From: a virus
Direction: 5' to 3' (one strand)
DNA length: 51,044 bases
Virus record (IMG/VR): IMGVR_UViG_3300017771_000014
Coordinates: 1-51,044 of that record
In this document: in pieces, positions 17,481 to 25,272 of the stretch
How the letters are laid out: the number at the start of each line of letters is the position of its first letter
Position numbering within the stretch: the first letter of the stretch is position 1
The notes under the pieces: generated by a model
What the model was told of the DNA's origin: nothing
Databases searched by the model: none
Seen by the model: the letters and a program-made list of their open reading frames with translations, nothing else
Made by a program: the position numbers and the translations under genes

Positions 17481-17668
17481 AGAACATTGTTTATGTAACT
17501 CCCTTGTCCTGGACTGCAAAGGATAGGTTTGATGAAATGATGGATAAGTTTCATATGTGCAAAGTTATAGAAGAGACGAAGAAGCACTATCTTCTACGCT
17601 CATTAAATAAGAAATACATGTTCCACTGTCAGAAAGATGGGAACGAACACTGGAAAATTACAGTATAA
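17477..17668 (+). CDS. Small unknown protein
   Basis: 63 aa, beginning MKNIVYVTPLSWTAKDRFDE, with HYLLRSLNKKYMFHC and a final tryptophan strand. ATGA overlap with the gene before. It is alpha/beta with two cysteines and no motif. It probably belongs to the helicase transcript; the deoxysugar genes begin 4 bases later. Confidence 0.65.
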   Translation: MKNIVYVTPLSWTAKDRFDEMMDKFHMCKVIEETKKHYLLRSLNKKYMFHCQKDGNEHWKITV

Positions 17669-17671
17669 TAT

Positions 17672-18613
17672 ATGTCTGATATTATTGTCACAGGTGGTGC
17701 TGGGTTCATTGGTAGCAACTTTTTACATTATCTAAAGGGAGTAACAGATCAAAAGATCATTGTTCTTGATAATTTAACATATGCTTCAGATATTGGATTT
17801 TTACCAGCAACATCACAATTTGAATTTGTCTGGTGTGACATTACAAATGAGAACCATGTAGATCACATATTCAAAAAATATAAACCAAAGAAAGTATTCC
17901 ATTTTGCTGCTGAGAGTCATGTAGACAACTCCATTAAGAACTATAGACCATTTCTTGAATCTAATGTAGTTGGAACAATCAATCTACTGAATGCAAGTCT
18001 ATCAATTGATATTGAGAAGTTTCATCACATTTCTACAGATGAAGTATACGGAAGTCTTGGATTGAATGATGATAATATATTCACTGAAGAGACTCCATAT
18101 GACCCTAGGAACCCTTACAGCGCGAGTAAGGCAGCAGCAGACCATTATGTGAAGACATGGCACAATACCTACGGTCTTCCATATATTATTACTAATTGCA
18201 GTAATAATTATGGTAAGCATCAACATATTGAGAAACTGATTCCTAAAGTGATCTATAGGGCACTGAAGGATGAGGTAACTTACATGTATGGTGGTGGACA
18301 TCAGATCCGTGATTGGTTACATGTATGGGATCATGTTAGTGCCGTATGGACTCTGGAAGAGCATGGCATTTTAAATGATAATTTCAATATTGGTGGTGAC
18401 TGTGAATTATCTAATATGAATGTAACTAAGATGATATTAGATATTATGGGCAAGTCACATGACCTTGTAGGGGTCTCTGAGGGTCGTCCAGGGCAGGACT
18501 TGCGTTATGGTATGAGTTTTGCTAAACTGGAGAAACTTACTGGTTGGAGACCAAACATAGAGTTTAAAACTGGACTTGAAGAAACTGTTGATTGGTATTT
18601 GAAACAATGTTGA
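17672..18613 (+). CDS. rfbB: dTDP-glucose 4,6-dehydratase family (extended SDR)
   Basis: The 313 aa protein has TGGAGFIGSNF (NAD-binding glycine motif, 7-17), the active-site triad TDE at 122-124 in ISTDEVYGS, and the catalytic YxxxK at Y149 and K153 in PYSASKAA. ITNCSNNYG and the QIRDWLHVWDH region match the substrate-binding part of RmlB/RfbB. It converts an NDP-glucose to the 4-keto-6-deoxy sugar, the entry step to most deoxysugars. It is a little short of the usual 340-360 aa. It overlaps the next SDR by 7 bases, with the RfbH-type dehydrase next. Either dTDP- or another NDP-glucose could be used; the motif set favours the RmlB type. Confidence 0.88.
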   Translation: MSDIIVTGGAGFIGSNFLHYLKGVTDQKIIVLDNLTYASDIGFLPATSQFEFVWCDITNENHVDHIFKKYKPKKVFHFAAESHVDNSIKNYRPFLESNVVGTINLLNASLSIDIEKFHHISTDEVYGSLGLNDDNIFTEETPYDPRNPYSASKAAADHYVKTWHNTYGLPYIITNCSNNYGKHQHIEKLIPKVIYRALKDEVTYMYGGGHQIRDWLHVWDHVSAVWTLEEHGILNDNFNIGGDCELSNMNVTKMILDIMGKSHDLVGVSEGRPGQDLRYGMSFAKLEKLTGWRPNIEFKTGLEETVDWYLKQC

Positions 18614-19431
18614 GTGTGTATGGTGGAAAAACTGGGTGGATAGGGTCCAAGTTTGTTAACATGTATGGTCCTGGGGTTGTACTCCAAGAACGGGGTGAGT
18701 TTAAACCTAAAACTAAAGATATCCTTTACTTTGTATCTACGACACATAATTATAATATTCATGATGATGGACATTTCTGTGATGATGTGGATCTGAATTT
18801 AAAGTATCTGTGTCAAGTTCTTGAACACTGTAAATCTGAAGATATTACCTTTAACTTTATTAGTTCTTGGTTTGTTTATGGTAAAACATCAGATATGCCA
18901 GCGACTGAAGAGTCTCCATGTAATCCAACTGGATTCTATTCTATTACTAAGAAGTGTGCCGAAGATCTGATTAAGTCATTTTGTGGAACCTTTGGAGTTA
19001 AGTATAGGATTCTTAGATTGTGTAATGTCTTGGGGGATGATCCAAGAGCATCGAAGCGAAAGAATGCAGTTTCTTGGATGATTCAACAACTTAAAGAAGA
19101 TAAACCGATCAGTCTATACGACAATGGTTCTCATAAGAGAGACTTCCTCCATGTTGATGATGTATGTGAGGCAATTTGGGTGGTTACTAATAGAGGTGAA
19201 CTCAATGAGTGTTACAATATTGGTTCAGGACAGGGAACAACCTGCACAGAAATCGTGTATAATGCCTTTGAGAGACTACAATCTAAATCTCATATAACTA
19301 ACATTGATCCACCAAAATTCCACGATCAAGTCCAAACAAAACACTTCTGGATGGACACTAGTAAACTAAGTAAACTGGGATGGAAACCACGATTGAGTAC
19401 CTTTGAAATTGTGAAAAAATTATGTCTTTGA
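18607..19431 (+). CDS. NAD-dependent epimerase/dehydratase (SDR)
   Basis: 274 aa from ATG 18607, which overlaps the dehydratase stop. GGKTGWIGSKFV is a divergent TGxxGxxG dinucleotide motif, and SSWFVYGKT with YSITKK supplies the Ser and YxxxK of the SDR active site. KRDFLHVDDVCEAI and YNIGSGQGTT are typical extended-SDR segments. In context it most likely reduces or epimerises the keto sugar made by the dehydratase and the 3-dehydrase. It overlaps the next gene by 10 bases. Confidence 0.8.
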   Translation: MLSVYGGKTGWIGSKFVNMYGPGVVLQERGEFKPKTKDILYFVSTTHNYNIHDDGHFCDDVDLNLKYLCQVLEHCKSEDITFNFISSWFVYGKTSDMPATEESPCNPTGFYSITKKCAEDLIKSFCGTFGVKYRILRLCNVLGDDPRASKRKNAVSWMIQQLKEDKPISLYDNGSHKRDFLHVDDVCEAIWVVTNRGELNECYNIGSGQGTTCTEIVYNAFERLQSKSHITNIDPPKFHDQVQTKHFWMDTSKLSKLGWKPRLSTFEIVKKLCL

Positions 19432-20738
19432 ACACTAAAGTATCCGATTTTATCAGTGGTCTTCGTGATGACGGCGAAGATCTTTTTCCATATCTTGCAA
19501 ATAAAGATTGGGAATCGGGTAAACCAATTTACTATTCTGGTCCATACTGGGATGATAAAGAAGTTGCCGCGGCCATCACAACCCTACTCTCAGGTAAGTG
19601 GTTACCAGCAGGAGAAGAGGTGAATAAATTTGAGAGAGCATTTTCAAAAAGGTTTGAGTTTGATTACTCGGTCATGGTCAACTCTGGATCTTCTGCTAAC
19701 CTCGTAATGGTTGCTGCTCTGAAGAAATATTTTGGTTGGCAAGATGGAGATGAAATTATTGTTTGTGCTTGTGGATTTCCCACAACAATCAATCCCATCA
19801 TTCAGAATGGTTTGAAACCAGTTTTTGTAGATATTGATTATACCGATTTGAACTGGGATTTGAATCAGATTAAATCAAAAATCACTACAAGAACTAAGGC
19901 AGTATTTTCTTCACCCGTATTAGGTAATCCATATGATTTCGATGAATTTTTTAGTCTTCTTGACCGATATAACATTCATTATATTGCTGACAACTGCGAT
20001 TCTCTCGGTAGTAGGTGGAAAGGAGAATTTCTAACAAAGAGGGCAGTAGCAGCATCTTGTTCATTCTACCCAGCACATCATATCTCTACTATTGAGGGTG
20101 GTATGGTATCATCTAATATTGAAGAGGTTGTACAGATTGCACGTTCATTTGCCTGGTGGGGTCGTGGATGTTTCTGTGTGGGAGCACAGAATAAACTTGC
20201 TAATGGTGTTTGTGGTAATCGATTTGATCGTTGGTTGGAAGGTTATGATCGTGATGTAGATCATAAATATGTTTTTGGTGTTCAAGGGTATAACCTAAAA
20301 CCAGCGGATCTTCAGGGTTCAATTGGTCTTGTTCAACTTGAAAAACAAGATGAAATTCATCAGAAACGTCGTCATAACAAACAGAGACTTCATGAAATAT
20401 TTTCAGATATTCCTGGAGTAAGAGTGATTGATGAACGTGAAGATGCTGAAACCTCTTGGTTTGGCGTTCCTATTGTATATGAAGATGGTAAGCATTCTCT
20501 TGTAAAGCATCTTGAGGATAATGGTATTCAGACAAGGAATTACTTTGCTGGAAATATCCTTATGCATCCTGCTTATCGTCATATTGACGACGCTAAGAAT
20601 TATCCAAATGCTTGTAAAGTATTAGATAACGTATTTTTTGTCGGATGTTCCCCTGTCATTACCGACGAAATGATTGACTATATTGCTGAGATTGTGTTAC
20701 AATACAGGAGGAATACCGTAATTCATCATCGAGTATGA
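19422..20738 (+). CDS. rfbH: RfbH/AscC-type NDP-4-keto-6-deoxyglucose 3-dehydrase
   Basis: The 438 aa protein has the DegT/DnrJ fold, but the PLP-Lys is replaced by His (SFYPAHHIST, H220), the mark of the 3-dehydrases that make 3,6-dideoxyhexoses using PMP. The [2Fe-2S] ligands are also present: C192 then X57, C250, X1, C252, X11, C264. In Yersinia E1 the spacing is C-X57-C-X1-C-X7-C, so the last loop is 4 residues longer here. HKYVFGVQGYNLKPADLQG is the conserved downstream block. The gene follows the 4,6-dehydratase and SDR, forming a deoxysugar cassette. No E3-like reductase is seen in the window, so reducing power may come from host or phage ferredoxin. Confidence 0.9.
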   Translation: MSLNTKVSDFISGLRDDGEDLFPYLANKDWESGKPIYYSGPYWDDKEVAAAITTLLSGKWLPAGEEVNKFERAFSKRFEFDYSVMVNSGSSANLVMVAALKKYFGWQDGDEIIVCACGFPTTINPIIQNGLKPVFVDIDYTDLNWDLNQIKSKITTRTKAVFSSPVLGNPYDFDEFFSLLDRYNIHYIADNCDSLGSRWKGEFLTKRAVAASCSFYPAHHISTIEGGMVSSNIEEVVQIARSFAWWGRGCFCVGAQNKLANGVCGNRFDRWLEGYDRDVDHKYVFGVQGYNLKPADLQGSIGLVQLEKQDEIHQKRRHNKQRLHEIFSDIPGVRVIDEREDAETSWFGVPIVYEDGKHSLVKHLEDNGIQTRNYFAGNILMHPAYRHIDDAKNYPNACKVLDNVFFVGCSPVITDEMIDYIAEIVLQYRRNTVIHHRV

Positions 20739-20890
20739 CCAAAAAACAACATACAAATAAATCTGGGGACACTTTTGAGTGGGAAGAAACTGATGAAGTC
20801 CGTAAAGCAGTAGAAAGACTGCACCGTGATATTCGTAAACTTGAAATTGAAAACGCCAAAAAAGGCCGCGATTATGGAGTAGGTAAATGA
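20735..20890 (+). CDS. Small charged protein, 51 aa
   Basis: The ATG overlaps the RfbH stop. It is a highly charged, probably helical protein: TKKQHTNKSGDTFEWEETDE, then a helix VRKAVERLHRDIRKLEIENA. It has no motif. It fills what would otherwise be a gap and shares ATGA overlap with the following gene, supporting it as real. Confidence 0.65.
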   Translation: MTKKQHTNKSGDTFEWEETDEVRKAVERLHRDIRKLEIENAKKGRDYGVGK

Positions 20891-21111
20891 GACTATTAAC
20901 ACTTGAAGATTATCAAAAAGCAGGTGAGACATTTTGGCCAAAGTATTGGTATGTCGCTAAAGAACTTGGAGAGAATGCAAAATCAGAAGACATCCTTAAA
21001 GTTATGGAAGCAGTTGGTGGTATTGCAATGAAGTTTGCACTGGATGATAAAGAAGGGCCTTTTGGTTTTAACAAAAAGAAAGAGGATTCAAATGATTCAG
21101 ACAGCAACTGA
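20887..21111 (+). CDS. Small conserved-type protein, 74 aa
   Basis: MRLLTLEDYQKAGETFWPKY, then an acidic helix and a polar, serine/asparagine-rich tail (KKKEDSNDSDSN). It is helical with no catalytic motif. It overlaps the next gene by 20 bases. Gene size and packing are typical of cyanophage accessory genes. Confidence 0.65.
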   Translation: MRLLTLEDYQKAGETFWPKYWYVAKELGENAKSEDILKVMEAVGGIAMKFALDDKEGPFGFNKKKEDSNDSDSN

Positions 21112-21343
21112 TCAAGTAATCATCCCTGACGGCGCAGAACTTATTGATGAGTGCTTCTACGTCTGGGAAACTAGGTATGGATTGTATTCTACCATGACAA
21201 AACAAGGTCGTCAGATGATGACTGGTGCTACTAAAGATGGTGTCACTGTTATGACACGTTGGCATCTTAAGTGTGAGCAGGAAGGAACTCTTGATTTGTA
21301 TACTAGGATTGTTGGTAGTGCTTTTGTGGATGGTAAATTGTGA
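21092..21343 (+). CDS. Small unknown protein, 83 aa
   Basis: ATG 21092 is chosen because AGAGGATTCA precedes it; an upstream non-ATG start would overlap the previous gene more. The protein is alpha/beta: DQVIIPDGAELIDECFYVWE, then TMTKQGRQMMTGATKDG and a final LDLYTRIVGSAFVDGKL. No family is recognised. Confidence 0.65.
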   Translation: MIQTATDQVIIPDGAELIDECFYVWETRYGLYSTMTKQGRQMMTGATKDGVTVMTRWHLKCEQEGTLDLYTRIVGSAFVDGKL

Positions 21344-21591
21344 TTCGTTCTGTCCGTATCTGGTTATGGGGTATAGTTTCTGAGTTGGAATATAACCTCT
21401 ATCCTTGGAAAACTGATTCCCCACCAGAATGGGTAGAAGATAGATATGTTCCACCACCAGATTATGAAAAAAACTTTAACGATGACTGGTTGAAATCACA
21501 TGATGATAAGATCACCCGTCTTCAAGATGAAATGTGCCAGGTTCAAAAGGAAATACATAAATTGCATATTCATTACGCAACTGGTGAATAA
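21340..21591 (+). CDS. Small unknown protein, 83 aa, GTG start
   Basis: The GTG at 21340 overlaps the preceding TGA. It has a tryptophan-rich N-terminus (SVRIWLWGIVSELEYNLYPW) and a C-terminal coiled coil (DDKITRLQDEMCQVQKEIHK). It could associate with membrane or with other proteins; no domain is known to me. Confidence 0.6.
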   Translation: MIRSVRIWLWGIVSELEYNLYPWKTDSPPEWVEDRYVPPPDYEKNFNDDWLKSHDDKITRLQDEMCQVQKEIHKLHIHYATGE

Positions 21592-21621
21592 TGTATGAAG
21601 ATCTAAACGAGGAGTTATCTA

Positions 21622-21819
21622 ATGCATGATCAGAATAGCATCGTCGATGCAGAAAATAAACAAGAAAAGTGGAACCGGGGTCTTGATATTTTCATGGAAT
21701 CTGTCATCAAACCAGATCCCGATTTAAGAGCGTGCGCTCATAATCAAAGATGCTACCATGAACTCATGGACATTAGGCAAGATGTCATCAATTATCTAAA
21801 TACTCTCAGATGGCATTGA
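21622..21819 (+). CDS. Small unknown protein, 65 aa
   Basis: A clear ribosome site GAGGAG (21609-21614) precedes the ATG. The sequence is helical and charged with a cysteine pair (RACAHNQRCYHELMD). No motif is recognised. Confidence 0.6.
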   Translation: MHDQNSIVDAENKQEKWNRGLDIFMESVIKPDPDLRACAHNQRCYHELMDIRQDVINYLNTLRWH

Positions 21820-21823
21820 TAAT

Positions 21824-22156
21824 GTGATAGTAGACAAACCTTGGGGATGGTATAAAGATCTTAAGAGAACTCCAAATTTAGTCGTAAAAGAAATCTACAT
21901 TAAACCATTTTCTAAATTCTCATTACAAAAACATTTCAACAGAGAAGAGTGTTGGTATGTTGTGAAAGGATATGGCAAATTAATCTTAGGTACACAGATA
22001 TACACTGTTGGACCTGGGGATTCTTATACTATTCAAAAAGAAGTAATTCATCGCCTTGAGGCATATTCTGATGGACTAACTTTTATAGAGGTTCAAAGAG
22101 GTGACTGTACAGAAGTAGACATTGTACGTATCGAAGATGACTATGGAAGATCTTAA
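21824..22156 (+). CDS. ManC-type cupin (mannose-6-phosphate isomerase type II C-terminal domain)
   Basis: 110 aa from a GTG start. KPWGWYKDL, then SLQKHFNREECWYVVKGYGK and VGPGDSYTIQKEVIHRLEAY. The sequence matches the cupin half of bifunctional GMP/ManC enzymes, with HxxxxE and the final H as metal ligands. Standing alone it could isomerise mannose-6-phosphate and fructose-6-phosphate and supply a sugar precursor to the glycan genes. It stands apart from those genes, among small unknowns. Confidence 0.75.
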   Translation: MIVDKPWGWYKDLKRTPNLVVKEIYIKPFSKFSLQKHFNREECWYVVKGYGKLILGTQIYTVGPGDSYTIQKEVIHRLEAYSDGLTFIEVQRGDCTEVDIVRIEDDYGRS

Positions 22157-22202
22157 CTTCCCATATATATAAATTGGAATACGAAGAATCGCTCGTTTTT
22201 CT

Positions 22203-22352
22203 ATGACATTACCAAAAGACGGAATAAAACTTACAGATAATCAAATCTACAGCATTGAAAACGCTGTAGATGAAGCAGGAATTCAACAAATCCATCCAGA
22301 TAAAATGGAAAGTTTTGCAGAATATCTGGTAGAAAAACTTAGAGAAGAATGA
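22203..22352 (+). CDS. Small acidic protein, 49 aa
   Basis: Starts MTLPKDGIKLTDNQIYSIE and ends YLVEKLREE. Helical, acidic, no motif. It shares an ATGA overlap with the next gene, which supports it. Confidence 0.6.
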   Translation: MTLPKDGIKLTDNQIYSIENAVDEAGIQQIHPDKMESFAEYLVEKLREE

Positions 22353-22519
22353 AGATAGAAACACAATACGCATTTGAAGTCATCAAAAGGTCCATTATTA
22401 ATGATATGGATGAACCCCTTGATGAACTCGAAAGAAAGGTATATGAGTTGTTGGATACAATAGCAGATATCCAAGTTACTAAACTCATGTTCGACAACGG
22501 TAACTATGAAGAGACTTGA
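22349..22519 (+). CDS. Small acidic helical protein, 56 aa
   Basis: MKIETQYAFEVIKRSIINDM, then DEPLDELERKVYELLDTIAD and a short tail. It is probably one long helix. Its last codons contain the -35 element of the 22516 promoter. Confidence 0.6.
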   Translation: MKIETQYAFEVIKRSIINDMDEPLDELERKVYELLDTIADIQVTKLMFDNGNYEET

Positions 22520-22544
22520 CAAATGTCTAAGAGTCCATTAAGAT
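22516..22544 (+). promoter_or_regulatory. Sigma70-type early promoter
   Basis: TTGACA at 22516-22521, 17-bp spacer, TAAGAT at 22539-22544. It overlaps the end of the preceding gene and lies 23 bases before the ATG at 22568, heading a run of small genes. Confidence 0.7.
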
Positions 22545-22567
22545 GATTGAGTAGTTTATTGGTACCG

Positions 22568-22801
22568 ATGAAGCACTCCTATATCATCGAACACTTCGTT
22601 CCATATCCTCAGTCCGAATCTGGCGGTGTCTGGTTTGTCATCGCTGAGGATAACGAAGAATGTTACGATCTTATCGTTGGCGAAGATGGTGATTTTAACA
22701 CCGAGCATTATTCCGATCTTCGTAGTAAAATTATGAATGCCGTTTCGTATCCACTTGCAGGTGAACCACAGTCCAAAGTTGTACTATCGTTTTTAACTTG
22801 A
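22568..22801 (+). CDS. Small protein, 77 aa
   Basis: The first gene after the 22516 promoter; ATG 22568 fits the expected transcript start, while an upstream TTG would lie before it. The sequence is a compact alpha/beta protein: SYIIEHFVPYPQSESGGVWF, VIAEDNEECYDLIVGEDGDF. No family recognised. Confidence 0.65.
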   Translation: MKHSYIIEHFVPYPQSESGGVWFVIAEDNEECYDLIVGEDGDFNTEHYSDLRSKIMNAVSYPLAGEPQSKVVLSFLT

Positions 22802-22803
22802 TC

Positions 22804-22971
22804 ATGGAAGAGCAAAAGTTTTACAAACTCGTAGAGGAAGGTACAAACGGGTGGCATCCTCCCACTGAAGCAGATTATCGACTTACTAAAGATCAAGTAA
22901 GTGCGAGGTATAATGAACTTGTTGGGGACGGTGTTTCCCCTGATCGACTCAAAGTTGTTCGCGTTTCTTGA
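22804..22971 (+). CDS. Small protein, 55 aa
   Basis: MEEQKFYKLVEEGTNGWHPP, then LTKDQVSARYNELVGDGVSP and LKVVRVS. It reads like a small winged or SPOR-like alpha/beta unit, but no family is certain. It starts 2 bases after the previous stop and belongs to the same run. Confidence 0.6.
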   Translation: MEEQKFYKLVEEGTNGWHPPTEADYRLTKDQVSARYNELVGDGVSPDRLKVVRVS

Positions 22972-22973
22972 TT

Positions 22974-23141
22974 ATGTCACAAACTGAATTCATTCTAAAG
23001 TTGGAAAATTACTGGTGTGAGCGTATGACTCAACTGGTTGAAGAGAATCGTATCGCTGATGCGGATGCCTTGTATTCTGAGTTTGCTATTGATGGTGATG
23101 ACCCAACTGAGTGGTTTTATGCCAAATATCTAAATAGTTAA
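22974..23141 (+). CDS. Small acidic protein, 55 aa
   Basis: MSQTEFILKLENYWCERMTQ, VEENRIADADALYSEFAIDG, ending WFYAKYLNS. Helical, aromatic and acidic. It starts 2 bases after the preceding stop. Unknown function. Confidence 0.6.
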   Translation: MSQTEFILKLENYWCERMTQLVEENRIADADALYSEFAIDGDDPTEWFYAKYLNS

Positions 23142-23157
23142 TCATACTAGTAGTAAA

Positions 23158-23472
23158 ATGAAATCCCTTCGTCTTTTCTTAGAAGATGCCAGTAGAGATA
23201 CTTCTCTAGAAAAACTAAAGTCCAAAAGGGCAAAGGCGGCAGACAAGACTCAAAGGACTAGGGATGAGTTTTATAAGAGTGCCGAAGAAAACAAGAAAAG
23301 GGCACAGTCGGATATTGATTCTGTCTCAAAACAAGGTGACTCTGAGCGTAAACTTAGCGATTCCAAGGCAAAGGATGAAAAGCAAAGAGTTGCGGGGGAA
23401 AGAGCAAAAGCAGCAGAATTTAGACAGAAGTTAAGTACTGCAGTGAAGACTTTGAAAGGGGAAGATGGCTAA
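23158..23472 (+). CDS. Lysine/glutamate-rich coiled-coil protein, 104 aa
   Basis: Starts MKSLRLFLEDASRD, an N-terminus style seen in several T4-like cyanophage proteins, followed by a highly charged helix over nearly all of its length (KLKSKRAKAADKTQRTRDEF and beyond). It could be a scaffold or internal virion protein, but this is inference. It overlaps the next gene by 8 bases. Confidence 0.65.
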   Translation: MKSLRLFLEDASRDTSLEKLKSKRAKAADKTQRTRDEFYKSAEENKKRAQSDIDSVSKQGDSERKLSDSKAKDEKQRVAGERAKAAEFRQKLSTAVKTLKGEDG

Positions 23473-23875
23473 GAACAAAGGGTCATTTCTTACAAGGCAA
23501 AGAGAGAAACTCAGAGTCCAAAGGGAAAGAAAGAGTAGGTTTGAAGAGGTACTAGACAATCTTCAAGGTAATGAAAGTTCTGATGCTTTGATGTTTCGTC
23601 TATTTGAAGCGGTACCAGAGAGTCCTAAGATACCACAACCAGGGAACTATTATTTCTTCATTTACAACGCTACTAAACCTGGAGATTACGATGAACACCC
23701 ACTGATAGCATGTACTGAACTGTTTGAGTGGGGATTTAAGGGAATAAATTTCCACTGGGGAACAGTCAGGACCTATGTTTGGCAGGGTTTAGGTACCGGA
23801 TTATATCAGGTTCAATCCACAGAACTTGAGATTTTGCAACAGATTCCATTTGAGAAATTTAAAACCAGATCATGA
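23465..23875 (+). CDS. Conserved cyanophage-type protein, 136 aa
   Basis: A basic N-terminal helix (TRQREKLRVQRERKSRFEEV), then PGNYYFFIYNATKPGDYDEH and PLIACTELFEWGFKGINFHW, an aromatic beta region. The layout recalls small structural or nuclease-like proteins of T4-like cyanophages that share a YYD-HPL pattern. Catalytic residues cannot be assigned. It is coupled to the coiled-coil gene upstream. Confidence 0.65.
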   Translation: MAKNKGSFLTRQREKLRVQRERKSRFEEVLDNLQGNESSDALMFRLFEAVPESPKIPQPGNYYFFIYNATKPGDYDEHPLIACTELFEWGFKGINFHWGTVRTYVWQGLGTGLYQVQSTELEILQQIPFEKFKTRS

Positions 23876-23941
23876 ACAAGGTAGATATTAATTCTACGAT
23901 TTCATACACAGCAATGTAACTCAATCTTAATCCTCTTGAAT

Positions 23942-24229
23942 ATGCACTATACTCCTAAAGTAGATGATTATGTTATCTGGCATCATAATGGTTTAGTTCA
24001 TAAGGGATGGGTGTATTTTACTGATGATCAGTATATCACAATAGAGACAGGTATCAAACCAAAACCTAATTGTCAATATACAAAGAATGAGAAACACAAA
24101 TACATTCACACACTCTTACTATGTCATCCACACTATTGGAAAGACTTAGAGTATGTTCATACAAGAAAGAATAAGTATGGTAAAACTTTAGAAGATATGG
24201 ATACTTACAATCGGTTTGACGTGGTTTAG
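23942..24229 (+). CDS. Small unknown protein, 95 aa
   Basis: ATG 23942 is preferred to a TTG two codons upstream. YTPKVDDYVIWHHNGLVHKG is a compact beta barrel-like start, with repeated His and Tyr later (IHTLLLCHPHYWKDLEYVHT). No family known to me. It stands alone between two short gaps. Confidence 0.6.
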   Translation: MHYTPKVDDYVIWHHNGLVHKGWVYFTDDQYITIETGIKPKPNCQYTKNEKHKYIHTLLLCHPHYWKDLEYVHTRKNKYGKTLEDMDTYNRFDVV

Positions 24230-24242
24230 TTCCTTGATTAAA

Positions 24243-24250
24243 TATAAATG
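24243..24250 (+). promoter_or_regulatory. Possible late promoter TATAAATG
   Basis: One mismatch from the T4 late element TATAAATA, 15 bases before the ATG at 24266, in a short intergenic gap. Weak on its own. Confidence 0.35.
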
Positions 24251-24265
24251 AACTTAGGGTAAATT

Positions 24266-24619
24266 ATGGAAAGAGAATTTGATAGAGAGATATATTTAAA
24301 TAAAGAAAAATATGATGCCGCAGTTGAAGAAGAAACCAAACTAAAAAATGAATTGATATCTAAACGTGTAAAAGATATTAAGGATGGGATGGATTATAAT
24401 GAGAGGCAGTGGCGTCATTTTAGAAACTTTCTTAGAATGGAGATACGGATTGCGATTGCAAAGAATGATGGTGTAAATGATGAAGGATTGGAACTAATGA
24501 ATGGTTTAGCGGAAGAATTTTTTGATAAGTTTTTGGTTTCTGCTGGTGTAAGATTAACTCCTGGAGTTAGTGCGGAGTATCATGCCGAATCTACTTTGAG
24601 AGGAGAAGGAAAAATTTAA
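24266..24619 (+). CDS. Charged helical protein, 117 aa
   Basis: MEREFDREIYLNKEKYDAAV, then a long helix with DIKDGMDYNERQWRHFRNFL and a non-helical end rich in Gly/Ser. No catalytic motif. It starts a run of genes that continues through the P-loop protein and oxygenase, with only 2 bases to the next start. Confidence 0.6.
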   Translation: MEREFDREIYLNKEKYDAAVEEETKLKNELISKRVKDIKDGMDYNERQWRHFRNFLRMEIRIAIAKNDGVNDEGLELMNGLAEEFFDKFLVSAGVRLTPGVSAEYHAESTLRGEGKI

Positions 24620-24621
24620 TT

Positions 24622-25272
24622 ATGAAAAAACTCATTATTATTACTGGTCCTCAAGGATCTGGAAATCATTTCTTCAGTAGAGTTTTTAGTACACATCCTA
24701 AAGTTGGTGGATGGAAAGAACTTCTTGACAAGTATTGGGTTCCAAGTGATGAAGAATATTTTGCAAAATATTGGGTAAATCCAGAAGAACTTACTAAAGA
24801 ATTATTTGATGGATATGACTATTGGGTAGCAAATGTTAGTTGTCCATTTGTATATGATGGAGAACTTCAAATGCCAAAGATTAATGAGTTTGCCAATAAA
24901 TGTCAGTATCTTGGTATTGATGTTCAGATTTGTATTATTGTGAGAGATCAAAATATCAATTGTGAGCAACAGAGACGTGTTCGCGGAGGTCCGACACTCT
25001 CAACTGCAATGGAGTATTATCATAAAGAAATCTTTGGGCATGGGTTCAAAGTTCATTTCTTAGATAATGAGGCATTCTTTTTACACAGAGAATACTATCT
25101 TAAATGGGTTAGTGAGTTGTTAGATTTTCCTATTGATTATGATAACCCAGACATCTTCAAATTTATTACAGAAGACCCAAATAAAAAGTATGTTAAATAC
25201 GTTGATAACTATTGGTTAGACAAAGAGGTCTGGCAAGGAATACAAGAAATGGAGGTAAGATATGGATCATGA
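24622..25272 (+). CDS. P-loop, sulfotransferase-like protein (copy 1)
   Basis: The 216 aa protein starts KKLIIITGPQGSGNHFFSRV: a GPQGSGN phosphate-binding loop at residues 9-15 followed by FSTHPKVGGWKELLDKYW. Later blocks are VQICIIVRDQNINCEQQRRV and PNKKYVKYVDNYWLD. The same blocks occur in the gene at 32912-33538 (GPQGSGNHLWSK, HPKVYGWKSLLDNYW, AVIGRDQNILYNQQ). The strand-loop-helix start and the later Arg/Gln block resemble PAPS sulfotransferases, but a kinase-like role cannot be excluded. It overlaps the oxygenase gene by 11 bases. Confidence 0.6.
   Translation: MKKLIIITGPQGSGNHFFSRVFSTHPKVGGWKELLDKYWVPSDEEYFAKYWVNPEELTKELFDGYDYWVANVSCPFVYDGELQMPKINEFANKCQYLGIDVQICIIVRDQNINCEQQRRVRGGPTLSTAMEYYHKEIFGHGFKVHFLDNEAFFLHREYYLKWVSELLDFPIDYDNPDIFKFITEDPNKKYVKYVDNYWLDKEVWQGIQEMEVRYGS

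Noticed and set aside
21591-21629. 12-codon frame between two small genes
   Set aside because: It overlaps the ribosome site of the next gene and is too short to judge; at most a leader peptide.
22181-22200. Short inverted repeat followed by T run before 22203
   Set aside because: Only about 4 bp of stem (ACGA...TCGT), too weak to call a terminator.
23872-23919. 15-codon frame starting in the previous stop (ATGA)
   Set aside because: Start placement fits translational coupling, but there is too little sequence and no sign of conservation can be seen.
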